From Rhodopseudomonas palustris (GTDB lineage: Bacteria; Pseudomonadota; Alphaproteobacteria; Rhizobiales; Xanthobacteraceae), in NCBI RefSeq assembly GCF_007005445.1, contig NZ_CP041387.1, positions 3,001,001 to 3,065,000 of the forward strand: DNA of 64,000 bases, read 5' to 3'. Within the stretch, counting starts at the first letter, position 1; each line of letters begins with the position of its first letter. Under the pieces are notes generated by a model. That model worked only from the letters and a program-made list of their open reading frames with translations, ran no database searches and had not been told where the DNA came from. The translations under genes were made by a program, and so were the position numbers. Below, piece after piece: positions 10,504 through 19,321 of this stretch.

Positions 10504-11199
10504 TCACAGCGCCATCTGCCGGCTGATCTCGGCGGGGTCCAGATTTGCGCGGTCGCAGGTGTATTTCACTGCGCCGCGGTCCATTACCGCGAAACTGTCG
10601 CCGAGTTCGCAGGCGAAATCGAGATATTGTTCGACCAGCACAATGGCGATGTTGCCGAGATTGCGCAAATACGAAATCGCCCGGCCGATGTCCTTGATGA
10701 TCGACGGCTGGATGCCTTCGGTCGGCTCGTCGAGCAGCAGCAGCTTGGGCCGCATCACCAAGGCGCGGCCGATCGCGAGCTGCTGCTGCTGACCGCCGGA
10801 CAGATCGCCGCCGCGGCGGTTCAGCATCGAGTTGAGTACCGGAAACAGCGAGAACACGTCGTCCGGGATCGACTTGTTGGCGCGCTTCAGCGGTGCGTAG
10901 CCGGTCTTGAGATTCTCTTCGACCGTGAGCAGCGGAAAGATCTCGCGGCCCTGCGGCACCAGCGAGATGCCGCGGCGCGCCCGCTCATACGGCTTCAGAT
11001 GTGAGATGTCGGTGCCGTCGAAGGTGATCGCCCCGGACGCGATCGGCTGCTGCCCGACCAACGCGCGCAGTAGGCTGGTCTTGCCGACGCCGTTGCGGCC
11101 GAGCACGCAGGTGACCTTGCCGGGCTCCGCGGCGATCGATACCCCGCGCAGCGCCTGCGCCGCGCCGTAGTAGAGATTGATGTTGTCGACGTTCAACAT
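10504..11199 (-). CDS. urtE: Urea ABC transporter ATP-binding subunit UrtE
   Basis: A 231-residue LivF-type ATPase. The Walker A GRNGVGKTSLL, the signature LSGGQQQQLAIGRAL, Walker B LLLLDEP and the LVEQYLDFA switch region are present. It powers urea import with UrtD through the UrtBC channel. The start MLNVDNINLYYG at 11199 fits the family; longer readings upstream run into a palindromic repeat. It abuts ureD with a 4-bp GTGA overlap at the alternative ureD start. Confidence 0.95.
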   Translation of the reverse strand: MLNVDNINLYYGAAQALRGVSIAAEPGKVTCVLGRNGVGKTSLLRALVGQQPIASGAITFDGTDISHLKPYERARRGISLVPQGREIFPLLTVEENLKTGYAPLKRANKSIPDDVFSLFPVLNSMLNRRGGDLSGGQQQQLAIGRALVMRPKLLLLDEPTEGIQPSIIKDIGRAISYLRNLGNIAIVLVEQYLDFACELGDSFAVMDRGAVKYTCDRANLDPAEISRQMAL

Positions 11200-11223
11200 T
11201 GCATCGCTTTCCTTGCCGCCCGC

Positions 11224-11306
11224 CCTTCGAGACGGTCCTTCGGACCTCCTCAGGGCGAGGCCCTCATCCTGAGGAGCGGCCCGAAGGGCGCGTCTCGAAG
11301 GATGAG
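11224..11306. repeat. Dispersed palindromic repeat, family C
   Basis: About 83 bp between urtD and urtE with CTTCGAGACGGTCC, CCTCATCCTGAGGAG and GTCTCGAAGGATGAG arms. It is intercistronic within an operon, so its RNA would form a hairpin in the polycistronic message. Confidence 0.82.
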
Positions 11307-11309
11307 TTG

Positions 11310-12074
11310 TCACCGCCCCAGATACACTTCCACGACCCGTTCGTTCGCGGACACGTCGTCAATGCTTCCCTCGGCCAGCACGGAGCCTTCGTGCAGGCAC
11401 GTCACCTTGACGCCGAGTTCGCGGACGAAAGTCATGTCGTGCTCGACCACCATCACGGTCTTGTCGTGGCTGTTGATCTCTCGCAAAAGCTCCGCGGTCT
11501 GCTGGGTCTCGACGTCGGTCATGCCGGCGACCGGTTCGTCGACCAGCAGCACCTTGGGGTCCTGTGCCAGCAGCATGCCGATCTCCAGCCACTGCTTCTG
11601 GCCGTGCGACAGCGAGCCGGCGAGCCGGTCGCGAGAGTCGCGCAGGCGGATGATGTCGAGCACGCGCTCGATCCGGTCGCTCTCGTCCCTGCTCCGGCGC
11701 CAGAACAGCGTGCCGCGGACGCGGTGATCGACATTGAGCGCCAGCAGCAGATTGTCCTCAATGGTCTGGCTTTCGAACACCGTCGGCTTCTGGAATTTGC
11801 GGCCGATGCCGAGCTTGGCGATCTCGGTCTCGTCGAGCCTGGTGAGATCGACGGTGCCGTCGAACACCACCTCGCCTTTGTCCGGCTTGGTCTTGCCGGT
11901 GATGATGTCCATCATCGTGGTCTTGCCGGCGCCGTTCGGGCCGATGATCGCGCGCATCTCGCCGGGCTCGAGCGTCAGCGACAGATTGTTGATGGCGTGG
12001 AAGCCGTCGAACGAGACGTGGACGCCGTCGAGATACAGCATCGCCGAGGTCGAGCGGGTTTCAAGCATGCTCAT
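11310..12074 (-). CDS. urtD: Urea ABC transporter ATP-binding subunit UrtD
   Basis: A 254-residue LivG-type ATPase: Walker A GPNGAGKTTMMD, signature LSHGQKQWLEIGM (the LSHG variant typical of UrtD), Walker B VLLVDEPVAGM and the switch EHDMTFV. It pairs with UrtE. The ATG at 12074 overlaps the urtC stop as ATGA. An open reading frame continuing upstream to 13103 is the urtC gene read in another frame and is not part of this protein. Confidence 0.95.
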   Translation of the reverse strand: MSMLETRSTSAMLYLDGVHVSFDGFHAINNLSLTLEPGEMRAIIGPNGAGKTTMMDIITGKTKPDKGEVVFDGTVDLTRLDETEIAKLGIGRKFQKPTVFESQTIEDNLLLALNVDHRVRGTLFWRRSRDESDRIERVLDIIRLRDSRDRLAGSLSHGQKQWLEIGMLLAQDPKVLLVDEPVAGMTDVETQQTAELLREINSHDKTVMVVEHDMTFVRELGVKVTCLHEGSVLAEGSIDDVSANERVVEVYLGR

Positions 12075-13267
12075 GAGGTCGCTCCGCCGGCTTTCGGTTC
12101 GATCACGCCGTCCTCGCGCGCGGCACTTTCCGCGGCTGCAGCGGCGGCGCTGTCGCGCGCAGCGCCCTTCTCCTTGCGGCCTTCCCACCAGGCGTTGAAG
12201 GTGCCGATGATGCCCTTCGGCAGCAACAGCGTTACCGCGACGAACAGCGCGCCGAGCATGAACAGCCAATACGGTGCCAGCGGCCCGGAGGTGAACACCG
12301 TCTTGGCGTAGTTGACCACGACCGCGCCGAGCGCCGCGCCGACCAGCGTGCCGCGGCCGCCGACCGCGACCCAGATCACCGCCTCGATCGAATTGGCCGG
12401 GGCGAATTCGCTCGGATTGATGATGCCGACCTGCGGCACGTACAGCGCGCCGGCGACGCCGGCCATGCAGGCCGACAGCGTGAACACGAACAGCTTGTAG
12501 GATTCGACGCGGTAGCCGAGAAAGCGCGTGCGGCTCTCGGCATCGCGGATCGCGATCAGCACCTTGCCGAGCTTCGACGTCACCACCGCCCGGCAGATCA
12601 GGAAGCCGATCGCCAGCGCCAGGCAGCTCAGCATGAACAGCGCCGCGCGGGTGCCGTCGGCCTGGACGTTGAAGCCGAGGATGTCCTTGAAATCGGTCAG
12701 GCCGTTGTTGCCGCCGAAGCCGAAATCGTTGCGGAAGAACGCCAGCAGCAGCGCGTAGGTCATCGCCTGGGTGATGATCGACAGATACACGCCGGTGACG
12801 CGCGAGCGGAACGCCAGCCAGCCGAAGCAGAACGCCAGCAGCCCCGGCACCACCAGCACCATCAGCGCCGCGAACCAGAACATGTCGAAGCCGTACCAAT
12901 ACCATGGCAGTTCCTTGTAGTTCAGGAACACCATGAAGTCCGGCAGCACCGGATTGGCGTAGACGCCGCGGGTGCCGATCTGGCGCATCAGATACATCCC
13001 CATCGCATAGCCGCCGAGCGCGAAGAACGCGCCGTGGCCGAGCGAAAGGATGCCGCAATAGCCCCAGATCAGATCGATGGAGAGTGCGAGCAGCGCGTAG
13101 CAAACGTATTTGCCAAACAGCGAGATCAGATAGGTCGGCACATGCAGCGCCGAGGTTTCCGGCGTCAGCAGATTGAGCAGCGGCAGCAGGATTCCGACCG
13201 CGGCGAGGATCAGCAGGAAGGCCGTCGCACTGCGATTCAGCGAACGGGTAAGGATGTGCGGGGTCAT
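12071..13267 (-). CDS. urtC: Urea ABC transporter permease UrtC
   Basis: A 398-residue LivM-type inner-membrane permease with about eight to ten hydrophobic segments, for example TAFLLILAAVGILLPLLNLL and AMTYALLLAFF. The family stretch WGYCGILSLGHGAFFALGGYAMGMY is present. The C-terminal 30 residues are hydrophilic and Ala/Glu rich. It forms the urea channel with UrtB. The coupling overlap with urtD is 4 bp; the gap to urtB holds a family C repeat. Confidence 0.95.
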   Translation of the reverse strand: MTPHILTRSLNRSATAFLLILAAVGILLPLLNLLTPETSALHVPTYLISLFGKYVCYALLALSIDLIWGYCGILSLGHGAFFALGGYAMGMYLMRQIGTRGVYANPVLPDFMVFLNYKELPWYWYGFDMFWFAALMVLVVPGLLAFCFGWLAFRSRVTGVYLSIITQAMTYALLLAFFRNDFGFGGNNGLTDFKDILGFNVQADGTRAALFMLSCLALAIGFLICRAVVTSKLGKVLIAIRDAESRTRFLGYRVESYKLFVFTLSACMAGVAGALYVPQVGIINPSEFAPANSIEAVIWVAVGGRGTLVGAALGAVVVNYAKTVFTSGPLAPYWLFMLGALFVAVTLLLPKGIIGTFNAWWEGRKEKGAARDSAAAAAAESAAREDGVIEPKAGGATS

Positions 13268-13285
13268 ACGCGGCCTCCGCGGCAG

Positions 13286-13403
13286 CTCATCCTTCGAGAC
13301 GCGGCCTTCGGCCGCTCCTCAGGATGAGGGCTGTGCTGAGAGCATGCAGCAAGCGAAGTCCTCATGGTGAGGAGCGCCGCATCGCGGCGCGTCTCGAGCC
13401 ATG
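13286..13403. repeat. Dispersed palindromic repeat, family C, double element
   Basis: Two palindromes in tandem fill the 157-bp urtC-urtB spacer: CTCATCCTTCGAGAC through CTCCTCAGGATGAGGG, then CCTCATGGTGAGGAGCG through GTCTCGAGCCATGAG. Confidence 0.82.
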
Positions 13404-13424
13404 AGTTGAATGCGATCATCATCC

Positions 13425-15038
13425 TCATGCCTCCACCGCCCGCCCCTTGAGCGCGAACAGGCCGCGGGGGCGTTTCTGGATGAACAAGATGATCAGCACC
13501 AGGATGGCGATTTTGGCCAGCACCGCGCCGGCGAACGGCTCGAGGAACTTGTTGGCGATGCCGAGCGAGAACGCACCGACCAACGTGCCCCACAGATTGC
13601 CGACGCCGCCGAACACCACCACCATGAAGCTGTCGATGATGTAGCTCTGGCCGAGGTTGGGACTGACGTTGTCGATTTGCGACAGCGCCACGCCGGCGAT
13701 GCCGGCGATGCCGGAGCCGAGCCCGAAGGTCAGCGCGTCGACCCGCGAGGTGGCGATGCCCATCGATGCCGCCATCCGGCGGTTCTGCGTCACCGCGCGC
13801 ATTTCCAGGCCGAGCGCGGTGTAGCGCAGCATCGCCAGCAGCAGCACGAACACCGCCAGCGTGAAGCACAGGATCCACAGCCGGTTGTAGGTAATGGTGA
13901 TCTGGCCGAGTTCGAACGCGCCGCTCATCCAGCTCGGATTGCCGACTTCGCGGTTGGTCGGGCCGAAGATGGTGCGCACCGCCTGCTGCAGGATCAGCGA
14001 CAGGCCCCAGGTGGCGAGCAGGGTTTCGAGCGGCCGGCCATAGAGGAAGCGGATCACGCTGCGTTCGATCAGCACGCCGATCGCGCCGGCGACCAGAAAG
14101 GCCAGCGGCACCGCGATCAGCAGCGAATAGTCGAACAGCGCCGGATACGAGGTGCGGATGGTCTCCTGCACCACAAAGGTGGTGTAGGCCCCGAGCATCA
14201 CCATCTCGCCATGCGCCATGTTGATGACGCCCATCACGCCGAAGGTGATGGCGAGCCCGATCGCGGCCAGCAGCAGCACTGAGCCGAGCGACAGCCCGTA
14301 CCAGGCGTTCTGCACCATCGACCACATCGCCAGATTGCGCTCGATCGCGGCCTTGGCGGCGGCGATGCCGCTGGTGACGGCGGCGCTCTGCCCCGCCGGC
14401 ACGCCGGTCAAGAGCGCCATCGCTTCCCGATCGCCGCGCGCCTTGATCACAGCGATGGCGTCGAGCTTGTCGGCATCGCTGGCGCCCTGCTTGAACAGCA
14501 GGATCGCGGCACGCGCCTCGGCGAACGCCTGCTTCGCGGCGGCGTTCTTCTCCGCTTTCAGCGCGGCCTCGACGGTCTCCAGCATGGTATCGTCGTGCGA
14601 CTTGAACACCGATTGCGCCGCCTGGATGCGCTTGTCGAGGTCCGGCGACAGCAGCGTCAGTCCGGCCATCGCGCCGGAGACGGCGCGGCGCAGCTTGTTG
14701 TTGAGCCGGACCGCGGTGGCCTTGGCCGGCAGCGCACCGACCGCATCGCCGGTCGCCGCATTGGCGATCTTGCCGTCGTCGGCCTTGATGAACGCCGCTG
14801 TGCTGTCCGGATCGGCGTAGAGCTTGCCGTCCTGCAGCGCGGTGATGATCACCGCGGCGCGCGGATTGCCACTGGCGACCAGCTTGCCGATCGCGTCCTC
14901 GGTGTCTGAGAAGGAATCCCGGGCGAATTGCGCGATGGCGTCCTCATAGGGACCGGCCAGCGCCGGCAAGCTCCCCAAAGTGGCGAACGCGATCGCGACC
15001 GCGGCAAACAGAATGCGCGACAGATGGGTGACAGGCAC
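13425..15038 (-). CDS. urtB: Urea ABC transporter permease UrtB, with large N-terminal periplasmic domain
   Basis: A 537-residue LivH-type permease. A signal peptide (to about ALAGPYED) is followed by an Ala-rich, mostly helical soluble region to about residue 240, a feature specific to UrtB among LivH proteins. The membrane domain starts at NAWYGLSLGSVLLLAAIGLAI and contains the conserved GVMGVINMAHGEMVMLGAY and VFGGVGNLWGTLVGA. The start is GTG at 15038. It is preceded by a stem-loop in the urtA-urtB gap. Confidence 0.95.
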   Translation of the reverse strand: MPVTHLSRILFAAVAIAFATLGSLPALAGPYEDAIAQFARDSFSDTEDAIGKLVASGNPRAAVIITALQDGKLYADPDSTAAFIKADDGKIANAATGDAVGALPAKATAVRLNNKLRRAVSGAMAGLTLLSPDLDKRIQAAQSVFKSHDDTMLETVEAALKAEKNAAAKQAFAEARAAILLFKQGASDADKLDAIAVIKARGDREAMALLTGVPAGQSAAVTSGIAAAKAAIERNLAMWSMVQNAWYGLSLGSVLLLAAIGLAITFGVMGVINMAHGEMVMLGAYTTFVVQETIRTSYPALFDYSLLIAVPLAFLVAGAIGVLIERSVIRFLYGRPLETLLATWGLSLILQQAVRTIFGPTNREVGNPSWMSGAFELGQITITYNRLWILCFTLAVFVLLLAMLRYTALGLEMRAVTQNRRMAASMGIATSRVDALTFGLGSGIAGIAGVALSQIDNVSPNLGQSYIIDSFMVVVFGGVGNLWGTLVGAFSLGIANKFLEPFAGAVLAKIAILVLIILFIQKRPRGLFALKGRAVEA

Positions 15039-15080
15039 TGAAATATCCCGGCAAGGATGAAGGTGCGTCGAGGGAGCGAA

Positions 15081-15110
15081 AGGGCGGCGCGCGACCGGCG
15101 TTGCCGCCCT
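15081..15110 (-). terminator. Intercistronic stem-loop between urtA and urtB
   Basis: An AGGGCGGC / GCCGCCCT stem with a 14-nt loop lies 37 bp after the urtA stop and is followed on the minus strand by TTTCGC. It is a plausible partial terminator or 3' stabiliser that would make the binding protein more abundant than the permeases. The T-run is weak, so strong termination is unlikely. Confidence 0.45.
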
Positions 15111-15146
15111 CTCCTGTTGGATGTCAGCGGACGATCGGGCGCACCG

Positions 15147-16469
15147 TCAGGTGCCCTGGCCGCCGCACTTCTTGGTCACGGTGTTGTAGTTGCCGCACTT
15201 CAGCGTCACCCAGTCGCCGATCAGGTCCTTCGAGCCGTCCAACTCTTTCGACCAGGCGTCGCCCGGCACCAGGCCCGGGGTCTTCCAGACCACGTCGAAC
15301 TGGCCGTCGGCCTTGATCTCGCCGATGAACACCGGCTTGGTGATGTGGTGGTTCGGCAGCATTTCAGAGATGCCGCCGGTCAAATTCGGCGCTTTGGTGC
15401 CGGGCAGCGCGTCGATCACCTTGTCCGGATCGACCGAGCCGGCCTTCTCGACCGCCTTCACCCACATGTCGAAGCCGATGACGTGAGCTTCCATCGGGTC
15501 GTTGGTGACGCGCTTCGGGTTCTTGGTGTAGGCCTGCCACGCCTTGATGAACTTCTCGTTCTCCGGCGTCTTGATCGACTGGAAGTAGTTCCAGGCGGCG
15601 AGATGGCCAACCAGCGGCTTGGTGTCGATGCCGGCGAGCTCTTCTTCGCCGACCGAGAACGCCACCACCGGGATGTCGGTGGCCTTGATGCCCTGGTTGC
15701 CGAGCTCCTTGTAGAACGGTACGTTGGCGTCGCCGTTGATGGTCGAGACGACGGCGGTCTTCTTGCCGGCCGAGCCGAACTTCTTGATGTCGGCGACGAT
15801 GGTCTGCCAGTCGGAGTGACCGAACGGGGTGTAGTTGATCATGATGTCTTCGGACTTGACGCCCTTCGACTTCAGATAGGCCTCGAGGATCTTGTTGGTG
15901 GTGCGCGGATAGACGTAGTCGGTGCCGGCCAGCACCCAGCGCTCGACCTTTTCCTCCTTGGCGAGGTAGTCGACCGCCGGGATCGCCTGCTGGTTCGGCG
16001 CGGCGCCGGTGTAGAATACGTTGCGCTCGCTCTCCTCGCCTTCGTACTGCACCGGATAGAACAGGATCGAGTTCAGCTCCTTGAACACCGGCAGCACCGA
16101 CTTGCGCGACACCGAGGTCCAGCAGCCGAACACTACCGAAACCTTGTCCTTGGTGATCAGCTCGCGAGCCTTCTCGGCGAACAGCGGCCAGTTCGACGCC
16201 GGATCGACCACCACCGCTTCGAGCTTCTTGCCGAGCACGCCACCCTTCTTGTTCTGCTCGTCGATCAGAAACAGCACGGTGTCCTTCAGCGTGGTCTCGC
16301 TGATCGCCATGGTGCCGGACAGCGAATGCAGGACGCCGACCTTGATGGTGTCGTCCGCCGCTTTCGCCGGCCCGAACGCCGACAGACCGAGAGCCAGGCC
16401 GGCCGCCGCAGCCAGCCATTTGCGGCGGCTGATCGGCGTCGCGCCTAGTCGCTTTGATGCAATACCCAT
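15147..16469 (-). CDS. urtA: Urea ABC transporter substrate-binding protein UrtA
   Basis: A 440-residue periplasmic binding protein. The export signal ISRRKWLAAAAGLALGLSAFGPAKA has a twin-arginine, so Tat export is possible. Mature family blocks are IKVGVLHSLSGTMAISE, SNWPLFAEKARELI, CWTSVSRKSVLPVF, NSILFYPVQYEGEE and WVLAGTDYVYPRTTNK. I chose the ATG at 16469 (MGIASKRLGA), which has GGAG upstream and an intact signal peptide; readings upstream enter the sigma-54 promoter. It is the first gene of the urt-ure run. Confidence 0.95.
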   Translation of the reverse strand: MGIASKRLGATPISRRKWLAAAAGLALGLSAFGPAKAADDTIKVGVLHSLSGTMAISETTLKDTVLFLIDEQNKKGGVLGKKLEAVVVDPASNWPLFAEKARELITKDKVSVVFGCWTSVSRKSVLPVFKELNSILFYPVQYEGEESERNVFYTGAAPNQQAIPAVDYLAKEEKVERWVLAGTDYVYPRTTNKILEAYLKSKGVKSEDIMINYTPFGHSDWQTIVADIKKFGSAGKKTAVVSTINGDANVPFYKELGNQGIKATDIPVVAFSVGEEELAGIDTKPLVGHLAAWNYFQSIKTPENEKFIKAWQAYTKNPKRVTNDPMEAHVIGFDMWVKAVEKAGSVDPDKVIDALPGTKAPNLTGGISEMLPNHHITKPVFIGEIKADGQFDVVWKTPGLVPGDAWSKELDGSKDLIGDWVTLKCGNYNTVTKKCGGQGT

Positions 16470-16534
16470 GAGGTGTGATCTCCCTGACGCAGACATGATG
16501 CGCGGCCCCAACGGCCGTCTGCGACAAAGTGTTC

Positions 16535-16549
16535 GCAAGAACTATGCCA
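16535..16549 (-). promoter_or_regulatory. Sigma-54 (RpoN) promoter upstream of urtA
   Basis: On the minus strand the sequence reads TGGCATAGTTCTTGC, matching the -24/-12 consensus TGGCAC-N5-TTGC at 14 of the defined positions that matter: GG and GC are correctly 10 nt apart. The predicted transcript start is near 16523, giving a leader of about 55 nt before the urtA ATG. This implies activation by an enhancer-binding protein, most likely NtrC under nitrogen limitation. No convincing NtrC dyad was found; TGTGCCCCAATCCTGG near 16717-16732 is only a partial match. The rest of the 493-bp gap to the divergent helicase gene shows no gene. Confidence 0.75.
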
Positions 16550-16962
16550 TGCCCGGCCGTGCCCCTAAGGCTCTGTTCGGGTGCTTCAATTCGGCCTGGA
16601 CGGAATCCGAGCAAACAGATCGGCTAAAGAATGGGCAGATTTCGTGATCGTCGGGCGGGCAGACGGCTCAATAAATATACAACACGGCCCTGCCTGATTA
16701 ATTATTGCCCTGCCGCTGTGCCCCAATCCTGGCCGACCCCGCAATTCGACCTTGAAAGCAGTGCAGCGATGTTCCATATGACTGTGTGACCTAGAGAATC
16801 CTCAGGTCGTTGCGAGCCGCGTGTTCTGATCCCGCTTTCCGGTAGCGAAGTGCGGTTTCTGGCTTGCCCCTTCAGCTAACCCAGATCGACGCCCCAAACA
16901 CGCGGGTGTCCCGGACACACTCGCGCGCTCCTGGCGAAGATCGTCGGGCGCCTGCTTTCATC

Positions 16963-18384
16963 ATGGAAAGAACCCACCTTTTGACCTCCTTTCAGGATTT
17001 TGGTCTCGCCGATCCGATCTCTCGCGCTCTCAAAGAAGAAAACTACCTGACCCCGACGCCGATCCAGGCGCAGACGATTCCGCTCGCGCTCGCCGGCCGT
17101 GACGTCGTCGGCATCGCCCAGACCGGCACCGGCAAAACCGCGTCGTTCGCGCTGCCGATCCTGCACCGGCTGCTGCAGAATCGAATCAAGCCGACCTCCA
17201 AGACCTGCCGGGTGCTGGTGCTGAGCCCGACCCGGGAACTCTCCGGCCAGATCCTCGACAGCTTCAATGCCTATGGCCGCCACATCCATCTCACCGCCAC
17301 GCTGGCGATCGGCGGCGTGCCGATGGGCCGGCAGGTGCGCAGCCTGATGGGCGGCGTCGACGTGCTGGTCGCGACCCCGGGCCGGCTGCTCGACCTGGTC
17401 CAGGGCAATGCGCTGAAGCTGACCCAGGTCGAGTTCCTGGTGCTGGACGAAGCCGACCGCATGCTCGACATGGGCTTCATCAACGACATCCGGAAGATCG
17501 TCGCCAAACTGCCGATCAAGCGGCAGACGCTGTTCTTCTCGGCCACCATGCCGAAGGATATCGCCGACCTGGCCGAGCAGATGCTGCGGGATCCCGCCCG
17601 GGTTGCGGTGACGCCGGTGTCCTCGACGGTGGAGCGGATCAACCAGCGGGTGATCCAGCTCGACCATTCGGCCAAGCCGGCGGTGCTCGCCCAACTGCTC
17701 AAGGACGAGAAGGTCAATCAGGCGCTGGTGTTCACCCGGACCAAGCACGGCGCCGACAAGGTGGTGAAGGGGCTGGCCCGCGCCGGCATTACCGCCGACG
17801 CTATCCACGGTAACAAGTCGCAGAATTACCGCGAGCGGGTGCTGGCGGCGTTCCGCACCGGCGAACTGCGGACCCTGGTGGCGACCGATATCGCCGCCCG
17901 CGGTATCGACGTCGACGGCGTGTCGCATGTGTTCAATTTCGACCTGCCGAACATTCCGGAGACCTACGTCCACCGCATCGGCCGCACCGCGCGCGCCGGA
18001 GCGGACGGCACTGCGATCTCGCTTTGCGCCGGCGAGGAGATGGCGTATCTGCGCGACATCGAAAAGCTGATCAAGGTGTCGCTGCCCAAGGAAGATCGCC
18101 GTACCCCGGGCGCCCACGCCGCCCCCACCCCGCCGCCGCATCGCGGCCCCCGTCAATCGCCCCACGGCCATCCGCCGCGCAATGGTGATGCACCGACGCG
18201 GGGAAAGAATCGTCGGCGCCGCGGTCCTGCAGCTGGCCCTGCCCGCCAGCCGGAAGCCAGCCGCCACGAGACGGCGGCGCGCCCGCAGCACAGTCGGAAT
18301 GGCGAGGGACTGCAGGGCGTGGCGTTCTTGCAGCGCAAGAACCGCCCGGCCCAGCCGGCCGCGCACCAACGACCGCATCGCTAA
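16963..18384 (+). CDS. DEAD-box ATP-dependent RNA helicase (RhlE type)
   Basis: A 473-residue helicase. Motifs in order: Q motif PTPIQAQTIP, Walker A AQTGTGKT, Ia PTREL, II DEAD, III SAT, IV ALVFTRTKHGADK, V ATDIAARGIDVD, VI HRIGRTARAG. The C-terminal 90 residues are a low-complexity Pro/His/Arg/Gly tail likely to contact RNA. It remodels mRNA or ribosomal RNA, usually at low temperature. I prefer the ATG at 16963 (MERTHLLTSFQDFGL); an in-frame TTG at 16864 would add 33 unlikely residues. It is followed 24 bp later by the IF-1 gene. Confidence 0.93.
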   Translation: MERTHLLTSFQDFGLADPISRALKEENYLTPTPIQAQTIPLALAGRDVVGIAQTGTGKTASFALPILHRLLQNRIKPTSKTCRVLVLSPTRELSGQILDSFNAYGRHIHLTATLAIGGVPMGRQVRSLMGGVDVLVATPGRLLDLVQGNALKLTQVEFLVLDEADRMLDMGFINDIRKIVAKLPIKRQTLFFSATMPKDIADLAEQMLRDPARVAVTPVSSTVERINQRVIQLDHSAKPAVLAQLLKDEKVNQALVFTRTKHGADKVVKGLARAGITADAIHGNKSQNYRERVLAAFRTGELRTLVATDIAARGIDVDGVSHVFNFDLPNIPETYVHRIGRTARAGADGTAISLCAGEEMAYLRDIEKLIKVSLPKEDRRTPGAHAAPTPPPHRGPRQSPHGHPPRNGDAPTRGKNRRRRGPAAGPARQPEASRHETAARPQHSRNGEGLQGVAFLQRKNRPAQPAAHQRPHR

Positions 18385-18408
18385 CGAAAAGCCGATCTGG
18401 AGATACCG

Positions 18409-18687
18409 ATGGCCAAAGAAGAGCTGATCCAGTTCGAAGGACTGGTGACCGAAATTCTCCCCGATGCGCGCTATCGCGTGCAGCTCGATACCGGGCATGA
18501 AATCGTCGCCTACACCGCCGGCAAGATGAAGAAGAACCGCATCAAGACCCTGGCGGGCGACCGGGTGACGGTCGAGATGTCGCCTTACGATCTTGAAAAA
18601 GGCCGGCTGATCTTCCGGCACAAGGACGAGCGGCCGGGCGGCCCGCCGCGCAGCGGCCCGCCGCGCGGCCAGTTCCGCCGCCGCTAA
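18409..18687 (+). CDS. infA: Translation initiation factor IF-1 (paralogue with RG-rich tail)
   Basis: An S1-like OB-fold protein of 92 residues. The IF-1 core is clear: [49 protein letters not shown] and GRLIFRHK. Ordinary IF-1 ends near residue 72; here a tail of about 20 residues rich in Pro, Gly and Arg (ending GQFRRR) follows. A GGAG site precedes the ATG. It is probably co-transcribed with the helicase, so this may be a stress or cold-specific copy of infA rather than the housekeeping one. Confidence 0.92.
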   Translation: MAKEELIQFEGLVTEILPDARYRVQLDTGHEIVAYTAGKMKKNRIKTLAGDRVTVEMSPYDLEKGRLIFRHKDERPGGPPRSGPPRGQFRRR

Positions 18688-18709
18688 GGGCAGACTGCCT
18701 AACGACAAG

Positions 18710-18735
18710 GCGCTTTGCCGTCACCGGCAAAGCGC
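18710..18735 (+). terminator. Hairpin after infA
   Basis: A perfect 11-bp stem GCGCTTTGCCG / CGGCAAAGCGC with loop TCAC starts 22 bp after the infA stop. It lacks a T-run, so it is either a weak terminator or an mRNA 3' stabiliser. Confidence 0.55.
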
Positions 18736-18968
18736 AGACAGCTCCCCACTTGCGGAACCCGCGCGATCAAAAAATCGCGCATGCCAGGATTGTCTTGAGG
18801 GCAGGCTTCGCATAATATCTGTTAATCGATTTTCGGCCGGACGACATTAGCTATCCACCGGTACAGCCGGTTCAGACGCTGACGACCCTTCCAAAAATTC
18901 GATCTCACCAGCCCACCTGAGACCAAGTGGGTATCGACCGTGTCTATATTGAGAAGGGACTACCACCC

Positions 18969-19181
18969 GTGAGCATGGGAACCGTGAAGTGGTTCAACGC
19001 CACCAAGGGCTACGGCTTCATCCAGCCGGATGACGGCGGCAACGACGTGTTCGTGCACATCAGCGCAGTCGAGCGTGCCGGTCTCGGCACCCTGCGCGAG
19101 GGCCAGAAGATCAGCTACGAAATCGTTGCCGATCGCCGCTCTGGCAAGTCGTCGGCCGACAATCTGCGCGCTGCAAGCTGA
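18969..19181 (+). CDS. Cold-shock protein (CspA family)
   Basis: A 70-residue cold-shock-domain RNA chaperone, [18 protein letters not shown] then [10 protein letters not shown]. The RNP1 (KGYGFI) and RNP2 (VFVHI) motifs are intact. I choose the GTG at 18969 because AAGGGA lies 9 nt upstream, and many rhizobial homologues begin MSMGTVKWF; the ATG at 18975 would be two residues shorter. The preceding 230 bp is gene-free and AT-richer (ATCTGTTAATCGATTTT around 18820), as expected for a long cold-shock 5' leader, but no specific structure was identified. Confidence 0.93.
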   Translation: MSMGTVKWFNATKGYGFIQPDDGGNDVFVHISAVERAGLGTLREGQKISYEIVADRRSGKSSADNLRAAS

Positions 19182-19201
19182 GCAGATTTCGGTTCTGAAC
19201 C

Positions 19202-19240
19202 AAACGGGGCCGCGCCATCAGCGTGGCCCCGTTTCTTTTT
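19202..19240 (+). terminator. Rho-independent terminator of the cold-shock gene
   Basis: A 14-bp stem (AAACGGGGCCGCGC paired with GCGTGGCCCCGTTT, one G-U) with loop CATCA, followed by CTTTTT, 20 bp after the stop codon. A textbook intrinsic terminator. Confidence 0.93.
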
Positions 19241-19321
19241 GCCTCCCGGAATCTGTGCCCGAATAGCCGCCGCTCGACTTGCCGCCGGACGATCCTCGCG
19301 CGATCGACAGGGCGCGGATCC

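Noticed and set aside
12075..13103. Upstream extension of urtD into a 597-codon frame
   Set aside because: This stretch is urtC read in another frame. UrtD homologues begin near the ATG at 12074.
16717..16732. NtrC binding site upstream of urtA
   Set aside because: Only one half-site matches TGCACC-like consensus; the other half is out of register.
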